Positions 8,973 to 17,866 of a DNA stretch of 64,000 bases are shown piece after piece. Numbering within the stretch: position 1 is the stretch's first letter; every line of letters starts with the position of its first letter. This DNA comes from an uncultured Sphingomonadaceae bacterium (GTDB lineage Bacteria > Pseudomonadota > Alphaproteobacteria > Sphingomonadales > Sphingomonadaceae). The stretch lies in the NCBI GenBank assembly GCA_947499975.1, contig CANMQE010000004.1, forward strand, positions 113,036 through 177,035, written 5' to 3'. The translations under genes and the position numbers were made by a program. The notes under the pieces were generated by a model that was given only the letters and a program-made list of their open reading frames with translations, made no database searches and had not been told where the DNA came from.

Positions 8973-9006
8973 AAAAGGGCCGCCCGGTTTCCCGGACGGC
9001 CCTTTT
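8973..9006. terminator. Hairpin terminator between the XRE operon and glnA
   Basis: AAAAGGGCCGCCCGG (8973-8987) pairs with CCGGACGGCCCTTTT (8992-9006) with one mismatch and a four-base TTTC loop. The A and T flanks make it usable in both directions, ending the XRE-membrane operon on the plus strand. The remaining 120 bases up to glnA (9007-9125) are GC-rich and hold nothing I can identify. Confidence 0.85.
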
Positions 9007-9125
9007 CTATTTGGTGTGCTGGTGCCAATCGGTGCCAGAGGCGCCGCAAGGCCGACGGGCCGTCGCGCGGTTAGCGCGCTAGCCAAGCGGGCGAACGCCC
9101 GCGCCGGCGCTTGAGGCCCAACAGA

Positions 9126-10535
9126 TCAGCTGCTGTAGTACATGTCGAACTCGACAGGGCTCGGCGTGGTTTCGAAGCGCAGAACGTCTTCCCACTTCAG
9201 ATCCATGTAAGCCTCGATCTGGTCCTTCGTGAACACGTCGCCCTTCAGCAGGAAGTCCATGTCGTCACGCAGGGCCAGCAGCGCTTCGCGCAGGGAACCG
9301 CAGACGGTCGGCACGTCGGCCAGCTCGGCAGGCGGCAGGTCGTAGAGGTTCTTGTCCATGGCGTCGCCCGGATGGATCTTGTTCTCGATCCCGTCGAGAC
9401 CGGCCATCATCAGTGCCGCGAACGACAGGTAGGGATTGGCCAGCGGATCGGGGAAACGGAATTCCACGCGCTTGGCCTTCTCGCCCGAGCCGTACGGAAT
9501 ACGGCAGGATGCAGAACGGTTGCGCGCCGAATAGGCGAGCAGCACGGGAGCCTCGAAGCCCGGCACCAGCCGCTTGTAGCTGTTGGTGGTGGGGTTGGTG
9601 AAGGCGTTTAGGGCCTTCGCGTGCTTGATGACGCCGCCGATGTAGTAGAGGCAGTTTTCCGACAGGCCGGCGTATTCATTGCCCGCGAAGGTCGGCTTGC
9701 CATCCTTCCAGATCGACATGTGGGTGTGCATGCCGGAGCCGTTATCGTCCTTGATGGGCTTGGGCATGAAGGTGGCCGTCTTGCCATAGGCATGGGCAAC
9801 CTGGTGCACCACGTACTTGTAGATCTGCACGCGGTCGGCGGTTTCGGTCAGCGTGCCGAAGGTGATGCCAAGCTCGTGCTGGGCAGCGGCCACCTCGTGG
9901 TGGTGCTTGTCCATGGGCAGGCCCATTTCCATCATGGTGCTGACCATTTCGGCGCGGATGTCACCGGCTGAATCCACCGGCGCGACGGGGAAATAGCCGC
10001 CCTTGGCGCGCGGGCGGTGGCCCATATTGCCCATTTCCATTTCGGAGCCCGAATTGGTCGGCAGTTCCACATCGTCGATCTGGTAGCCCGAGCCGGCGTA
10101 GCCGTCTTCGAAGCGCACGTCGTCGAACATGAAGAATTCCGGCTCCGGGCCGACGAAGATGGTGTCACCGATGCCGGTGCTCTTCAGATAGGCTTCGGCG
10201 CGCTTGGCGGTGGAACGCGGATCGCGGGAATAGAGTTCGCCGTTGGACGGCTCCACGATGTCGCAGAACAACACCATCATCGGCGTTGCACTGAACGGAT
10301 CGATGTAAACCGAATCCAGGTCCGGCTTCAGGATCATGTCGGATTCGTTGATGGTCTTCCAGCCCTCGATGGAGGAGCCGTCGAACATCATGCCTTCTTC
10401 CAGCATGTCCTCGTCAACGACGCTGGCGCACATGGAAAGGTGCTGCCACTTGCCCTTGGGGTCAGTGAAGCGGACGTCGACCCATTCGATCTCCTCGTCC
10501 TTGATACGCTTGGTGATGTCCTTTGCGTCTGCCAT
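9126..10535 (-). CDS. glnA: Glutamine synthetase, type I (GlnA)
   Basis: Dodecameric cytosolic enzyme joining ammonia to glutamate with ATP; the main ammonia-assimilation step. At 469 residues it is the standard bacterial GSI-beta length. Visible landmarks are the N-terminal beta-grasp signature [10 protein letters not shown] (about 50-59), metal-binding EPEFF (131-135), the HHHEVA..QHELG stretch (211-223), the ATP-site motif [16 protein letters not shown] (259-274), and NRSASCRIP (339-347). Y398 in NLYDLPPAE is the adenylylation site, so activity is expected to be under GlnE control. It lies 84 bases downstream of glnB on the same strand, the classic alphaproteobacterial glnBA operon. Confidence 0.98.
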   Translation of the reverse strand: MADAKDITKRIKDEEIEWVDVRFTDPKGKWQHLSMCASVVDEDMLEEGMMFDGSSIEGWKTINESDMILKPDLDSVYIDPFSATPMMVLFCDIVEPSNGELYSRDPRSTAKRAEAYLKSTGIGDTIFVGPEPEFFMFDDVRFEDGYAGSGYQIDDVELPTNSGSEMEMGNMGHRPRAKGGYFPVAPVDSAGDIRAEMVSTMMEMGLPMDKHHHEVAAAQHELGITFGTLTETADRVQIYKYVVHQVAHAYGKTATFMPKPIKDDNGSGMHTHMSIWKDGKPTFAGNEYAGLSENCLYYIGGVIKHAKALNAFTNPTTNSYKRLVPGFEAPVLLAYSARNRSASCRIPYGSGEKAKRVEFRFPDPLANPYLSFAALMMAGLDGIENKIHPGDAMDKNLYDLPPAELADVPTVCGSLREALLALRDDMDFLLKGDVFTKDQIEAYMDLKWEDVLRFETTPSPVEFDMYYSS

Positions 10536-10619
10536 TGTAATCCTTCCTTGGAATTGAACGTGTTCGTGTTTGTTCTGGCGGGTGTGCCGACAGGGCAGGG
10601 TGTCCAGAGGGCAGGGTGC

Positions 10620-11033
<414 letters not shown>

Positions 11034-11094
11034 TCATGCCAGACCGTGTGCATCCAGAGCTAGACAATCGCGGCCCCCAGCGAAAGGGCGGATT

Positions 11095-11110
11095 CGCAAC
11101 AATTGCACCG
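11095..11110 (-). promoter_or_regulatory. Sigma54 (-24/-12)-like promoter for glnBA
   Basis: On the minus strand the sequence CGGTGCAATTGTTGCG carries GG and GC exactly ten bases apart, as in the sigma54 consensus TGGCAC-N5-TTGCA (first box CGGTGC, five-base spacer, second box TTGCG). It lies about 137 bases before the glnB GTG. NtrC-activated sigma54 promoters ahead of glnBA are known in other alphaproteobacteria. I do not see a convincing full NtrC palindrome upstream, so this is a candidate. Confidence 0.45.
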
Positions 11111-11215
11111 ATCGGGCCGCAAACGCCGCACACAAATTGCGTAGCGGGTTGCGTGGTGTTTGACCTTTTTGCAGGCAGTATTGCCCAAAAAGCGGGCAGG
11201 GTTGGTTAACGCAGG

Positions 11216-11243
11216 GCGGGTTCAAGCAAAGCGGGTTCAAGCA
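11216..11243. repeat. 13-base direct repeat downstream of argC
   Basis: GCGGGTTCAAGCA occurs at 11216-11228 and again at 11231-11243, a 15-base period, directly after the argC stop on the minus strand. It lies in the gap between argC and glnB. No function is evident. Confidence 0.6.
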
Positions 11244-11250
11244 GGGGGCG

Positions 11251-12186
11251 CTAGAGATGCAGACCCGCCAGCGGATCGCAGCCGGCCATCAGGTTCAGCG
11301 ATTGCACCGCCGCGCCGCTGGCACCCTTGCCCAAGTTGTCCAGCACGGCCACCAGCCGCGCCGTTTCACCGTCGGCATCGGCGAAAACATAGAGATCCAG
11401 CCGGTCCGAAGGTGCCGCATCCTTGTGCAGCAGCAGTTCGCCCACCTCTTCATCCTCGCCGTGAACGGTGACGAGCGGGGCGTTCTCGTAATAGCGGGCC
11501 AGTTCCGTGCGCAGATCGGCAGGCGGCGAAGCATTGCGCATCGCGCGGATCGCCAGTGGCACCTCCACCACCATGCCGCGAAAGCCCGGCACGACGGCGG
11601 GCGAGAACACGGGTGCGTTTTCCAGCCCGGCCTTGCTCTGCATTTCGGCAAGGTGCTTGTGATCCAGTGTCAGGCCGTAGGCGAGATAGGCGATGTTGCT
11701 GCCCTCTCCCTCGAACCGCTGGATCAGCCCCTTGCCGCCGCCCGAATAGCCCGAAACGGCATTGACGGTGTAGGGCCAGTCGCGTGGCAGCAGCTTGGCG
11801 CGCACCAACGGAGCGACCAGCGAGAGGAAGCCCGTAGGATAGCAGCCCGGGTTGGAAACCCGGTCTGCCCCGGCCACCACATTCGGGCCGACGAGTTCGG
11901 GGAAGCCATAGATCCAGCCGCGCGCGGTGCGATGCGCGGTGGAGGCATCGATCACGCGCGTGCCGCTGTCTTCCTCGATCATGCTCACCGCTTCGCGCGC
12001 TGCATCGTCGGGCAGGCAGAGGATGGCGAAATCGGCGAAGTTCAGGGCGGAACGGCGGCAGTCCTCGTCCTTGCGCTCCGCATCGTTGAGACGCACCAGT
12101 TCAAATTCCTCGCGGCCAGCCAGCCGCTCGGCAATTTCAAGGCCGGTCGTACCGGCTGCTCCGTCGATGAAGACGGTCTGCGCCAC
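11251..12186 (-). CDS. argC: N-acetyl-gamma-glutamyl-phosphate reductase, short type (ArgC)
   Basis: Third step of arginine synthesis: NADPH reduction of N-acetylglutamyl phosphate to the semialdehyde. From the GTG at 12186 it has 311 residues, the size of the type-2 (short) ArgC found in many alphaproteobacteria. The nucleotide-binding start FIDGAAGTTG (about 6-15) and the catalytic Cys in SNPGCYPTG (C115) are clear; a His-bearing YGLTLDHKHLAE segment follows. The start lies two bases after the TGA of the SH3-domain gene, so the long N-terminal extension in the same frame (to 12318) is an overlap artefact. It is the last gene of a peptidase-SH3-argC group; no other arginine genes are in the window. 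Confidence 0.95.
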   Translation of the reverse strand: MAQTVFIDGAAGTTGLEIAERLAGREEFELVRLNDAERKDEDCRRSALNFADFAILCLPDDAAREAVSMIEEDSGTRVIDASTAHRTARGWIYGFPELVGPNVVAGADRVSNPGCYPTGFLSLVAPLVRAKLLPRDWPYTVNAVSGYSGGGKGLIQRFEGEGSNIAYLAYGLTLDHKHLAEMQSKAGLENAPVFSPAVVPGFRGMVVEVPLAIRAMRNASPPADLRTELARYYENAPLVTVHGEDEEVGELLLHKDAAPSDRLDLYVFADADGETARLVAVLDNLGKGASGAAVQSLNLMAGCDPLAGLHL

Positions 12187-12188
12187 AA

Positions 12189-12545
12189 TCAGCCTCCCAA
12201 TGTTTCCAGATGATCGAGCCGCACATAGCCCACGGGGCCTTCCAGCGAAAGGCAACCCCATGCCCAGTCCCGCATCACGTCCAGCACCTCGAAGCTGTCG
12301 CCTTCCATCAGCACGCACAATTCTTCGGAAGAGGTATCTGCTTCCACGTAGAGGGCTGCGCCGCCGGGCAGCACCGCGCGCGGCTGCGGCACGGCGTAGT
12401 GCGGCACGAAATGCCGGCCTGCCAACCCGATATGTGCAAGATCGCCCCGGATCGGCTCCTTCCGAGGGTCCGGTCGCGCAATGGGGCCTGACAGCGCGAA
12501 AGACCCGCGCTTGGACATCCCGGATTGTGTTTCGTCCTGGCTCAA
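12189..12545 (-). CDS. SH3-domain protein
   Basis: A 118-residue protein whose C-terminal half (about 58-115) is a bacterial SH3 fold, recognisable from ALYVEADTSSEELCVLMEGDSFEVLDVMRDWAWGCL and GPVGYVRLDHLE. The N-terminal 50 residues are Pro/Arg-rich and lack a signal peptide, so it seems cytosolic, unlike wall-binding SH3b proteins. It sits between the M17 peptidase and argC on the same strand. In related sphingomonads an SH3 protein of this type is often found beside a leucyl aminopeptidase or NlpC/P60 peptidase, which suggests a peptide-processing partner, but that is inference. Confidence 0.7.
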   Translation of the reverse strand: MSQDETQSGMSKRGSFALSGPIARPDPRKEPIRGDLAHIGLAGRHFVPHYAVPQPRAVLPGGAALYVEADTSSEELCVLMEGDSFEVLDVMRDWAWGCLSLEGPVGYVRLDHLETLGG

Positions 12546-12637
12546 CCGCCGATCACCCGTAATTCCTTGCCGCAGGTCGTTCGCCTGACGGAATGTGGGC
12601 GCTTAGACGGGCATGGCGGCTGCTGCAACCTTGCCGC

Positions 12638-14032
12638 CTAACCATATCGACCGCGCAGGGCATGGAACGCCGCACGAAGGCCCAGCGCCGCACCGCCCTT
12701 GGACCGACCGGGCTTGGGCGTAGGACGCCACGCAAAGGTATCGAAATGCGCCCAGTCGATATCCTCGCCCACGAACTTGTCGAGGAACAGGCCTGCCACG
12801 CTGGCCCCGGCAAAGCCGTTGGTGTGGGTGTTGTTTGTGTCGGCAATGTCGGATTTCAACCATTCGGCATATTCACCGGGTAGCGGCAGGCGCCACGGGG
12901 CGTCGTCATGCGCCTTGCCCGCGGAAATAAGCTGTTCGGCAGTCTGGTCGCGCCGGGCCATCAGCGCAGGCAGATCCGGCCCAAGTGCCACGCGGGCAGC
13001 GCCGGTCAACGTGGCGAAATCCAGGATCAGGTCGGGCTCCCGCTCGCTCGCCAGCGTCAGCGCGTCGCCCAGGATCAGGCGGCCTTCGGCGTCGGTATTG
13101 CCGATTTCCACCGTCAGCCCCTTGCGGCTGGACAATACGTCACCCGGGCGGAAGGAATTGCCCGCGATGGCATTCTCCACGGCCGGCACCACGCAGTGCA
13201 GGCGCACCTTCAGCCCGGCTTTCATGATCAATTCCGACAGGGCGAGGGCGTGCGCAGCGCCGCCCATGTCCTTCTTCATCAACAGCATGCCGCGCGAGTT
13301 CTTGATATCCAGCCCGCCCGAATCGAAGCAGACGCCCTTGCCGACGATGGCGATCTTCGGGTGGCTTTCGTCACCCCATTCCAGTTCGATCAGGCGCGGG
13401 GCGTGCTTGCGCTCTGCCGCGCGGCCCACGGCGTGCACCATGGGGAAGCCCTTCTCCAGCGCATCGCCGCGAGTCACCGTGATGCTGGCCTCGTTTTCCT
13501 TGGCGATACGCTCCGCCTCCGCTTCCAGCGCGGCGGGGCCCATGTCGTCGGCGGGCGTGTTCACGAGATCGCGCACCAGGCTGGCTGCCTGCGCCTCGGC
13601 GGTTACCAGTTCGATCTTGGCGACATCCTGCGTCAACAGGACGCGGGGCCCCTCTGCATCCTTGTCCTCGCGGTAGCGGGTGAAGCGATACTGGCCGGTC
13701 ATCCAGCCGAACATCGCCGGGCCTGCCGGCCTGTCCGCCAGGCGATAGGTGCCTTCGGGCAGCTTTTCCGCCAGCTTTGCCAGGCACCAAGAGGATAGAT
13801 CGTCGGGATCGGCCACTCCGCCCACCGCAAACCAGCCGGCGCTATCCTTGTCACCATCGGGCACGATGCCCACCTGATAGCCGCCGCCGGTGAACTTCTG
13901 AGCGTTCAGGGCGGCCCGCTGCGGCCCGCTCAAGCTCTTGGCAAAGCTTTCAAAGCTGTCGGTATTGACGAGATGGATCGCGATGGCATCTTGCCCGCGA
14001 TCCGGCTGGATCAGGTCGTTTGCAATAGTCAT
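12638..14032 (-). CDS. Leucyl aminopeptidase family protein (M17)
   Basis: Dinuclear-metal aminopeptidase releasing N-terminal residues from peptides. With the ATG at 14032 (TIANDLIQP) it has 464 residues, typical for the family. The catalytic domain shows VGKGVCFDSGGLDIK (K232, D237) and the M17 signature NTDAEGRL (312-319), which supplies metal-binding Asp and Glu; the N-terminal domain is shorter and divergent from E. coli PepA. It is divergent from the lipoprotein gene at 14082, leaving only 49 bases for both promoters. A much longer frame to 14296 is a shadow of that gene. The DNA-binding role known for PepA should not be assumed here. Confidence 0.93.
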   Translation of the reverse strand: MTIANDLIQPDRGQDAIAIHLVNTDSFESFAKSLSGPQRAALNAQKFTGGGYQVGIVPDGDKDSAGWFAVGGVADPDDLSSWCLAKLAEKLPEGTYRLADRPAGPAMFGWMTGQYRFTRYREDKDAEGPRVLLTQDVAKIELVTAEAQAASLVRDLVNTPADDMGPAALEAEAERIAKENEASITVTRGDALEKGFPMVHAVGRAAERKHAPRLIELEWGDESHPKIAIVGKGVCFDSGGLDIKNSRGMLLMKKDMGGAAHALALSELIMKAGLKVRLHCVVPAVENAIAGNSFRPGDVLSSRKGLTVEIGNTDAEGRLILGDALTLASEREPDLILDFATLTGAARVALGPDLPALMARRDQTAEQLISAGKAHDDAPWRLPLPGEYAEWLKSDIADTNNTHTNGFAGASVAGLFLDKFVGEDIDWAHFDTFAWRPTPKPGRSKGGAALGLRAAFHALRGRYG

Positions 14033-14081
14033 GGAATTCCGCTTGCCGTTTTCGTCACCATTTGGGAAGGCTTGGTCTGCA

Positions 14082-14930
14082 ATGGATGCTGCAACAATCC
14101 GACGATTCACGCGTCTGGCGGTTCCCGCGATGGCTGGCGCTATGCTGGCCGCCTGCGTTCCGGCAGATGACGCTGACGAGGGTGACCCTAACACGGCGCC
14201 CGCCACGCCGACGCCGCCCACGCCGCCCGGCGACGGCACGCTCACCCCCACCACGGGCGGTGCGCGGCAGGTCGAGGAGCGAACCGATCTGTTCATCTTC
14301 GAATATTCCTACCCGCAGGCCGCAGGCGAGACGAAGGGACTGGCCGACTGGCTTGACCGCAGGCTGGATCGGGAGCGCAGTTCGCTGGCGGCGCGCGCGG
14401 AAGACGGGCGGGCAGAAGCGCGCGACAACGGCTTCCCCTTCAATACCTATTCCAGCGAAACCGCGTGGGAGGTGGTGGCCGACATGCCGAACTGGCTGAG
14501 CCTTTCGGCGGACCAATCGTATTATTACGGCGGCGCACATCCCAATTACGGCTTCGACACCATCGTGTGGAACAAGGAAGACGGCACGCCGATGGAGCCG
14601 ACGGCGTTCTTCACGTCCAACGCCGCGCTGGACGAGGCGCTGGGCCCGCGCCTGTGCGAGGCGCTGAATGCGGAGCGGGAGAAGCGCCGCGGCATCCCGG
14701 TGGAAGAGGATGCGGGCAACAGCTTCAACACCTGCATAAAGCCTGACGAGACGAACCTGCTGCTGGGATCCACCAACGGCCAGACGTTCAACCGCATTGG
14801 CATCCAGATCGCACCGTATCTTGCCGGTCCGTATGCGGAAGGCAGCTATGAATTCACCTTCCCCATGACGCCGGAACTGCTGGAAACGGTGCGAGAGGAA
14901 TATCGCGAGGTCTTCGCTGCGAGGAACTGA
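14082..14930 (+). CDS. DUF3298/DUF4163-type lipoprotein
   Basis: Predicted 282-residue lipoprotein. The N-terminus IRRFTRLAVPAMAGAMLAAC is a lipoprotein signal with lipobox LAAC, followed by a Pro/Thr-rich linker (about 30-60). The folded part begins at TDLFIFEYSYPQ (DUF4163-like) and continues through YYYGGAHPNYGFDTIVWN, the GGAHP-type motif characteristic of DUF3298/RsiV-like domains. In RsiV that domain binds lysozyme, but there is no anti-sigma segment or transmembrane helix here, so the role is open. I chose the ATG at 14082 because it gives the signal peptide; upstream in-frame codons overlap the divergent peptidase gene. Confidence 0.8.
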   Translation: MDAATIRRFTRLAVPAMAGAMLAACVPADDADEGDPNTAPATPTPPTPPGDGTLTPTTGGARQVEERTDLFIFEYSYPQAAGETKGLADWLDRRLDRERSSLAARAEDGRAEARDNGFPFNTYSSETAWEVVADMPNWLSLSADQSYYYGGAHPNYGFDTIVWNKEDGTPMEPTAFFTSNAALDEALGPRLCEALNAEREKRRGIPVEEDAGNSFNTCIKPDETNLLLGSTNGQTFNRIGIQIAPYLAGPYAEGSYEFTFPMTPELLETVREEYREVFAARN

Positions 14931-14990
14931 CGGCCTCTTTCGATCATGCGCGCTCTCGCAATTGGGCGGCAAAGCCTCTAGATGGGGCGC

Positions 14991-15815
14991 ATGACCGAAT
15001 ATCAGCACGTAACCGCCGACACGACCGTTTACCGCGATGGCAGCATCAAGCTCCACGGGCCCGAAGCTTATGAAGGCATGCGCAAGGCCGGGCGTCTCGC
15101 CGCGGAAATCCTCGACGAACTGACAACCCGCGTAGAGCCGGGCGTCACCACGGGCGAGCTGGACAGGGTGGTGCGCGAGATGACGCTGGATGGCGGCGCG
15201 GTGCCCGCGACGCTGGGCTATCGCGGCTTCACGCACAGCTGCTGCACCTCCATCAACCACGTGGTGTGCCACGGCATTCCTGCCGACAAGCGGCTGAAGG
15301 ACGGCGATATCGTCAACATCGATGTCACCCCGCTGCTGGACGGCTGGCACGGCGACACCAGCCGCATGTACATGGTGGGCGATGTTCCACTGAAAGCAAA
15401 GAAGCTGGTGGAAGTCACCTACGAATGCCTGATGATCGGCATTGCCGAGGTGCGCCCCGGCGCGCGGCTGGGCGATATCGGCGCGGCGATCCAGGAACAT
15501 GCCGAACGGCACCGCTACGGCGTGGTGCGCGAGTTTTGCGGCCATGGCCTTGGCCGCCTGTTCCACGATGCACCCGAAGTCGTGCACACCGGGCGCAGGG
15601 GCACGGGCCCGCAGCTGAAGGCGGGCATGTTCATGACGATCGAACCGATGATCAACCTTGGCCGCTCGCATGTGAAGATGCTCAACGACGGATGGACCGC
15701 CGTAACGCGCGACAAGTCGCTAAGCGCGCAGTTCGAACATTCCATCGGCATTACGGAGGATGGCTGCGAGATATTTACCAAGAGCCCGAAGGGACTGGAC
15801 AAGCCGCCTTATTGA
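14991..15815 (+). CDS. map: Type I methionine aminopeptidase
   Basis: Removes the initiator methionine from nascent proteins. The five metal ligands of the family are all present with the expected spacing: D111 (NIDVTPLLDGW), D122 (HGDTS), H185 (CGHGLG), E218 (TIEPM) and E249 (QFEHS); the substrate-binding His is H94 in VVCHGIP. From the ATG at 14991 it has 274 residues, close to the usual length. An alternative ATG nine bases upstream adds three residues; family N-termini favour TEYQHV. It stands alone between a lipoprotein and a cytochrome gene. Confidence 0.96.
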   Translation: MTEYQHVTADTTVYRDGSIKLHGPEAYEGMRKAGRLAAEILDELTTRVEPGVTTGELDRVVREMTLDGGAVPATLGYRGFTHSCCTSINHVVCHGIPADKRLKDGDIVNIDVTPLLDGWHGDTSRMYMVGDVPLKAKKLVEVTYECLMIGIAEVRPGARLGDIGAAIQEHAERHRYGVVREFCGHGLGRLFHDAPEVVHTGRRGTGPQLKAGMFMTIEPMINLGRSHVKMLNDGWTAVTRDKSLSAQFEHSIGITEDGCEIFTKSPKGLDKPPY

Positions 15816-15880
15816 TCCAGCGCAAGGCGGCGGCAGGATCATCGGTTCATACATGCATTACGCTTATGAAGGATGGCCGA

Positions 15881-16252
15881 ATGAAACCTGCACTGATGAT
15901 TACCCTCGCTTTGCCGCTGTTGGCAGCCTGCGCAACCACACAGCCGGAACCCTATTCCACCGCGCCTGATTCCACCTCGCTGGCCGACCCCGAGGATCGT
16001 GCGCTGGCACAGGCCGCGTGCGGCAGCTGCCATTCGGTTGAGCCTTTCGGCCTTTCGCCCAATTCCGCTGCGCCCGAATTTCCCGCAATTGCCAATCGCC
16101 GGAACCTGACACGCGAAACGCTGACGATGTGGCTGGTGGACGCCCACAATTATCCGCAGGAAATGGATTTCTACCTGGAGGAAGACGAGGTGGGGCAGTT
16201 GGTGGATTACATGCTCTCCCTGCGGCGGGAGGATTACCACCCGCCGTACTGA
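15881..16252 (+). CDS. Small c-type cytochrome lipoprotein
   Basis: A 123-residue membrane-anchored class I-like cytochrome c. The signal peptide ends in lipobox LLAAC (Cys17), and a single haem motif CGSCH (47-51) follows; a Met in QEMDFYLEEDEV is the probable sixth iron ligand and VDYMLSLR is the C-terminal helix. The ATG at 15881 has AAGGA seven bases upstream; another ATG 15 bases earlier is possible. The next genes, on the opposite strand, are ccmB and ccmA, whose products supply haem for cytochrome c maturation, so the neighbourhood fits. The electron partner is unknown. Confidence 0.88.
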   Translation: MKPALMITLALPLLAACATTQPEPYSTAPDSTSLADPEDRALAQAACGSCHSVEPFGLSPNSAAPEFPAIANRRNLTRETLTMWLVDAHNYPQEMDFYLEEDEVGQLVDYMLSLRREDYHPPY

Positions 16253-16272
16253 CGGCGGCGAATCTCACTTTT

Positions 16273-16935
16273 CTAGCCCTCGCGCGCGGCGCGTATCGCG
16301 GCGCCGCCAGCGAAGGGCGCAATCGCCACCAGCACCAGGCTGATCGCCCCTGTCAGCGCGATGCCGCCCTCGCCGCCGGTGGAAAGGCTGCCCGCGCCAA
16401 AGATCAACAGCGGCACTGCCAGCGGAATCACCAGCAGGCCCGAAAGCGCCGCGCCGCCGCTTTTCAGCCCCACGGTAACGGCCGCGATGATGATGCCGAT
16501 TGCTGCCAGGCCGGGGGTGCCTGCCAGCAGACCAAGCTCCACGGTCTGCAGGGTCTGATTATCGATGCCCAGCAAGGCGCTGGCGGGCAGGGCGGCCAGC
16601 ATCAGGAAGGGGCCGAAGCTGAGCCAGTGGGCCAGCAGGCGAACGGCAACCACCATCTCCTCTGCAATACCGCGCAGCGCCCATTGATCGAAGAAACCGG
16701 CTTCCAGATCGGGCGCCAGCAGCCTGTCCAGCGGCAGGATCGCGGCCAGCAGCGCCGCCACCCAGATCACGCCGCCGCCCGTAGCGCCCAGCAGATTGGG
16801 GTTCGGCCCAACGGCAAAGGGATAGAGCATGGCCACCGCCAGAAAGAACAGCAACGGCAGCAGCGTGTTGCCTTTCCTGGCGCCGGGCAGGAATTGCGCC
16901 AGATCGCGCAGCAACAGGGTGCGAAGCGCCTTCAC
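16273..16935 (-). CDS. ccmB: Haem exporter protein CcmB
   Basis: Membrane subunit of the CcmAB ABC transporter of System I cytochrome c maturation; CcmAB drives release of haem-loaded CcmE from CcmC. The 220 residues contain about six hydrophobic helices, starting with LLRDLAQFLPGARKGNTLLPLLFFLAVAML split across residues 8-37 and ending with a final helix near the C-terminus. The start is GTG, overlapping the ccmA stop by three bases (GTGA). ccmC and ccmD, which usually follow, are not next to it, and the next gene is convergent. Confidence 0.93.
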   Translation of the reverse strand: MKALRTLLLRDLAQFLPGARKGNTLLPLLFFLAVAMLYPFAVGPNPNLLGATGGGVIWVAALLAAILPLDRLLAPDLEAGFFDQWALRGIAEEMVVAVRLLAHWLSFGPFLMLAALPASALLGIDNQTLQTVELGLLAGTPGLAAIGIIIAAVTVGLKSGGAALSGLLVIPLAVPLLIFGAGSLSTGGEGGIALTGAISLVLVAIAPFAGGAAIRAAREG

Positions 16936-17525
16936 GCCGCAGGCTCCGGCGCGTAATCGGGCAGGTGCAGCGCGGCCATGACAGGCACGTTGATCGGCTG
17001 GTGACTGGCCACCAGTGCCAGCCCACCATCAGCCACGTGATCGGCCACCAGTCGCTCCACCATGGCAATGGCATCGCGGTCCAGCCCGTTCAGCGGCTCG
17101 TCCAGCAGCCAGATGCGCGCCTCCTGACCCAGTAGGCGAGCAAGGGCAGCGCGTTTGCGCTGTCCGGTGGAAAGGTATCGCACCGGCACATCCAGCAGGT
17201 CAGCCAGGCCAAGCCGCGCCAGATCGCGTCCTTCAACGCGGCCATCAAGGCCGCCCCAGAACGCCAGCGCGCGGCCCAGCGGCAGATGCTCGTCCAGCGC
17301 CATGGTCTGATCCAGCAAGGCAATGCTGCCTGCGCGCTCCACTTCGCCGGCATAGGGGCGCAGCAGCCGGGCAAGAATGCGGATCAGGCTGGATTTGCCC
17401 GTGCCGTTCGATCCGGTGACATGGCACGCCTGCCCGCCCGCCAGATCCAGCGACAGCGCACGAAACAACAGCCGGTACCCGCGGCGGCAGGCAAGATCAC
17501 GGGCAACGAGGCGGGGCGCTTCCAT
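16932..17525 (-). CDS. ccmA: Haem exporter ATP-binding protein CcmA
   Basis: ATPase subunit of the cytochrome c maturation transporter, on the cytoplasmic face. Walker A GSNGTGKS (38-45), ABC signature LSTGQRKR and Walker [11 protein letters not shown] are intact, with the H-loop in VASHQPI. I start it at the ATG at 17525 ([10 protein letters not shown]), giving 197 residues like other CcmA proteins; an in-frame GTG-type extension to 17579 would overlap the SD of the divergent phhB gene. It is upstream of and coupled to ccmB. Only this A-B pair of the ccm genes is in the window. Confidence 0.93.
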   Translation of the reverse strand: MEAPRLVARDLACRRGYRLLFRALSLDLAGGQACHVTGSNGTGKSSLIRILARLLRPYAGEVERAGSIALLDQTMALDEHLPLGRALAFWGGLDGRVEGRDLARLGLADLLDVPVRYLSTGQRKRAALARLLGQEARIWLLDEPLNGLDRDAIAMVERLVADHVADGGLALVASHQPINVPVMAALHLPDYAPEPAA

Positions 17526-17578
17526 CGCTTCGTGCGTTAGGGCAGGGACAGGTGAACACGCAAGCAAGGGAGCCGACA

Positions 17579-17866
17579 ATGGCCGTAGAAAAACTCATCC
17601 GCAGCGAAGCCGAAAGCGCCCTGGGCGATCTCGACGGCTGGGATTTCGACCGCGATGGCGACGCATTTCGCAAGGTTTTCAAGTTCGACGATTTCAGCGA
17701 GGCATGGGGCTTCATGGCCCGCGTTGCGTTGATCGCGGAGAAAAGCGACCACCATCCCGAATGGTTCAACGTCTACAACAAGGTGGATATCACGCTGACC
17801 ACGCATGACGCAGGCGGCCTGTCGCAGCGCGACGTGAAAATGGCGAAAGCGATAGAAGCGCTCTAG
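17579..17866 (+). CDS. phhB: 4a-hydroxytetrahydrobiopterin dehydratase (PCD/DCoH)
   Basis: Dehydrates 4a-hydroxytetrahydropterin to recycle the pterin cofactor of aromatic amino acid hydroxylases. From the ATG at 17579 (SD AAGGGAG six bases upstream) it has 95 residues, the standard small size. The conserved core [20 protein letters not shown] (about 61-80) carries the catalytic His pair, and [15 protein letters not shown] closes the domain. No phenylalanine hydroxylase gene is in the window. Its TAG stop shares the palindromic tetramer CTAG with the stop of the convergent SDR gene. Confidence 0.93.
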   Translation: MAVEKLIRSEAESALGDLDGWDFDRDGDAFRKVFKFDDFSEAWGFMARVALIAEKSDHHPEWFNVYNKVDITLTTHDAGGLSQRDVKMAKAIEAL

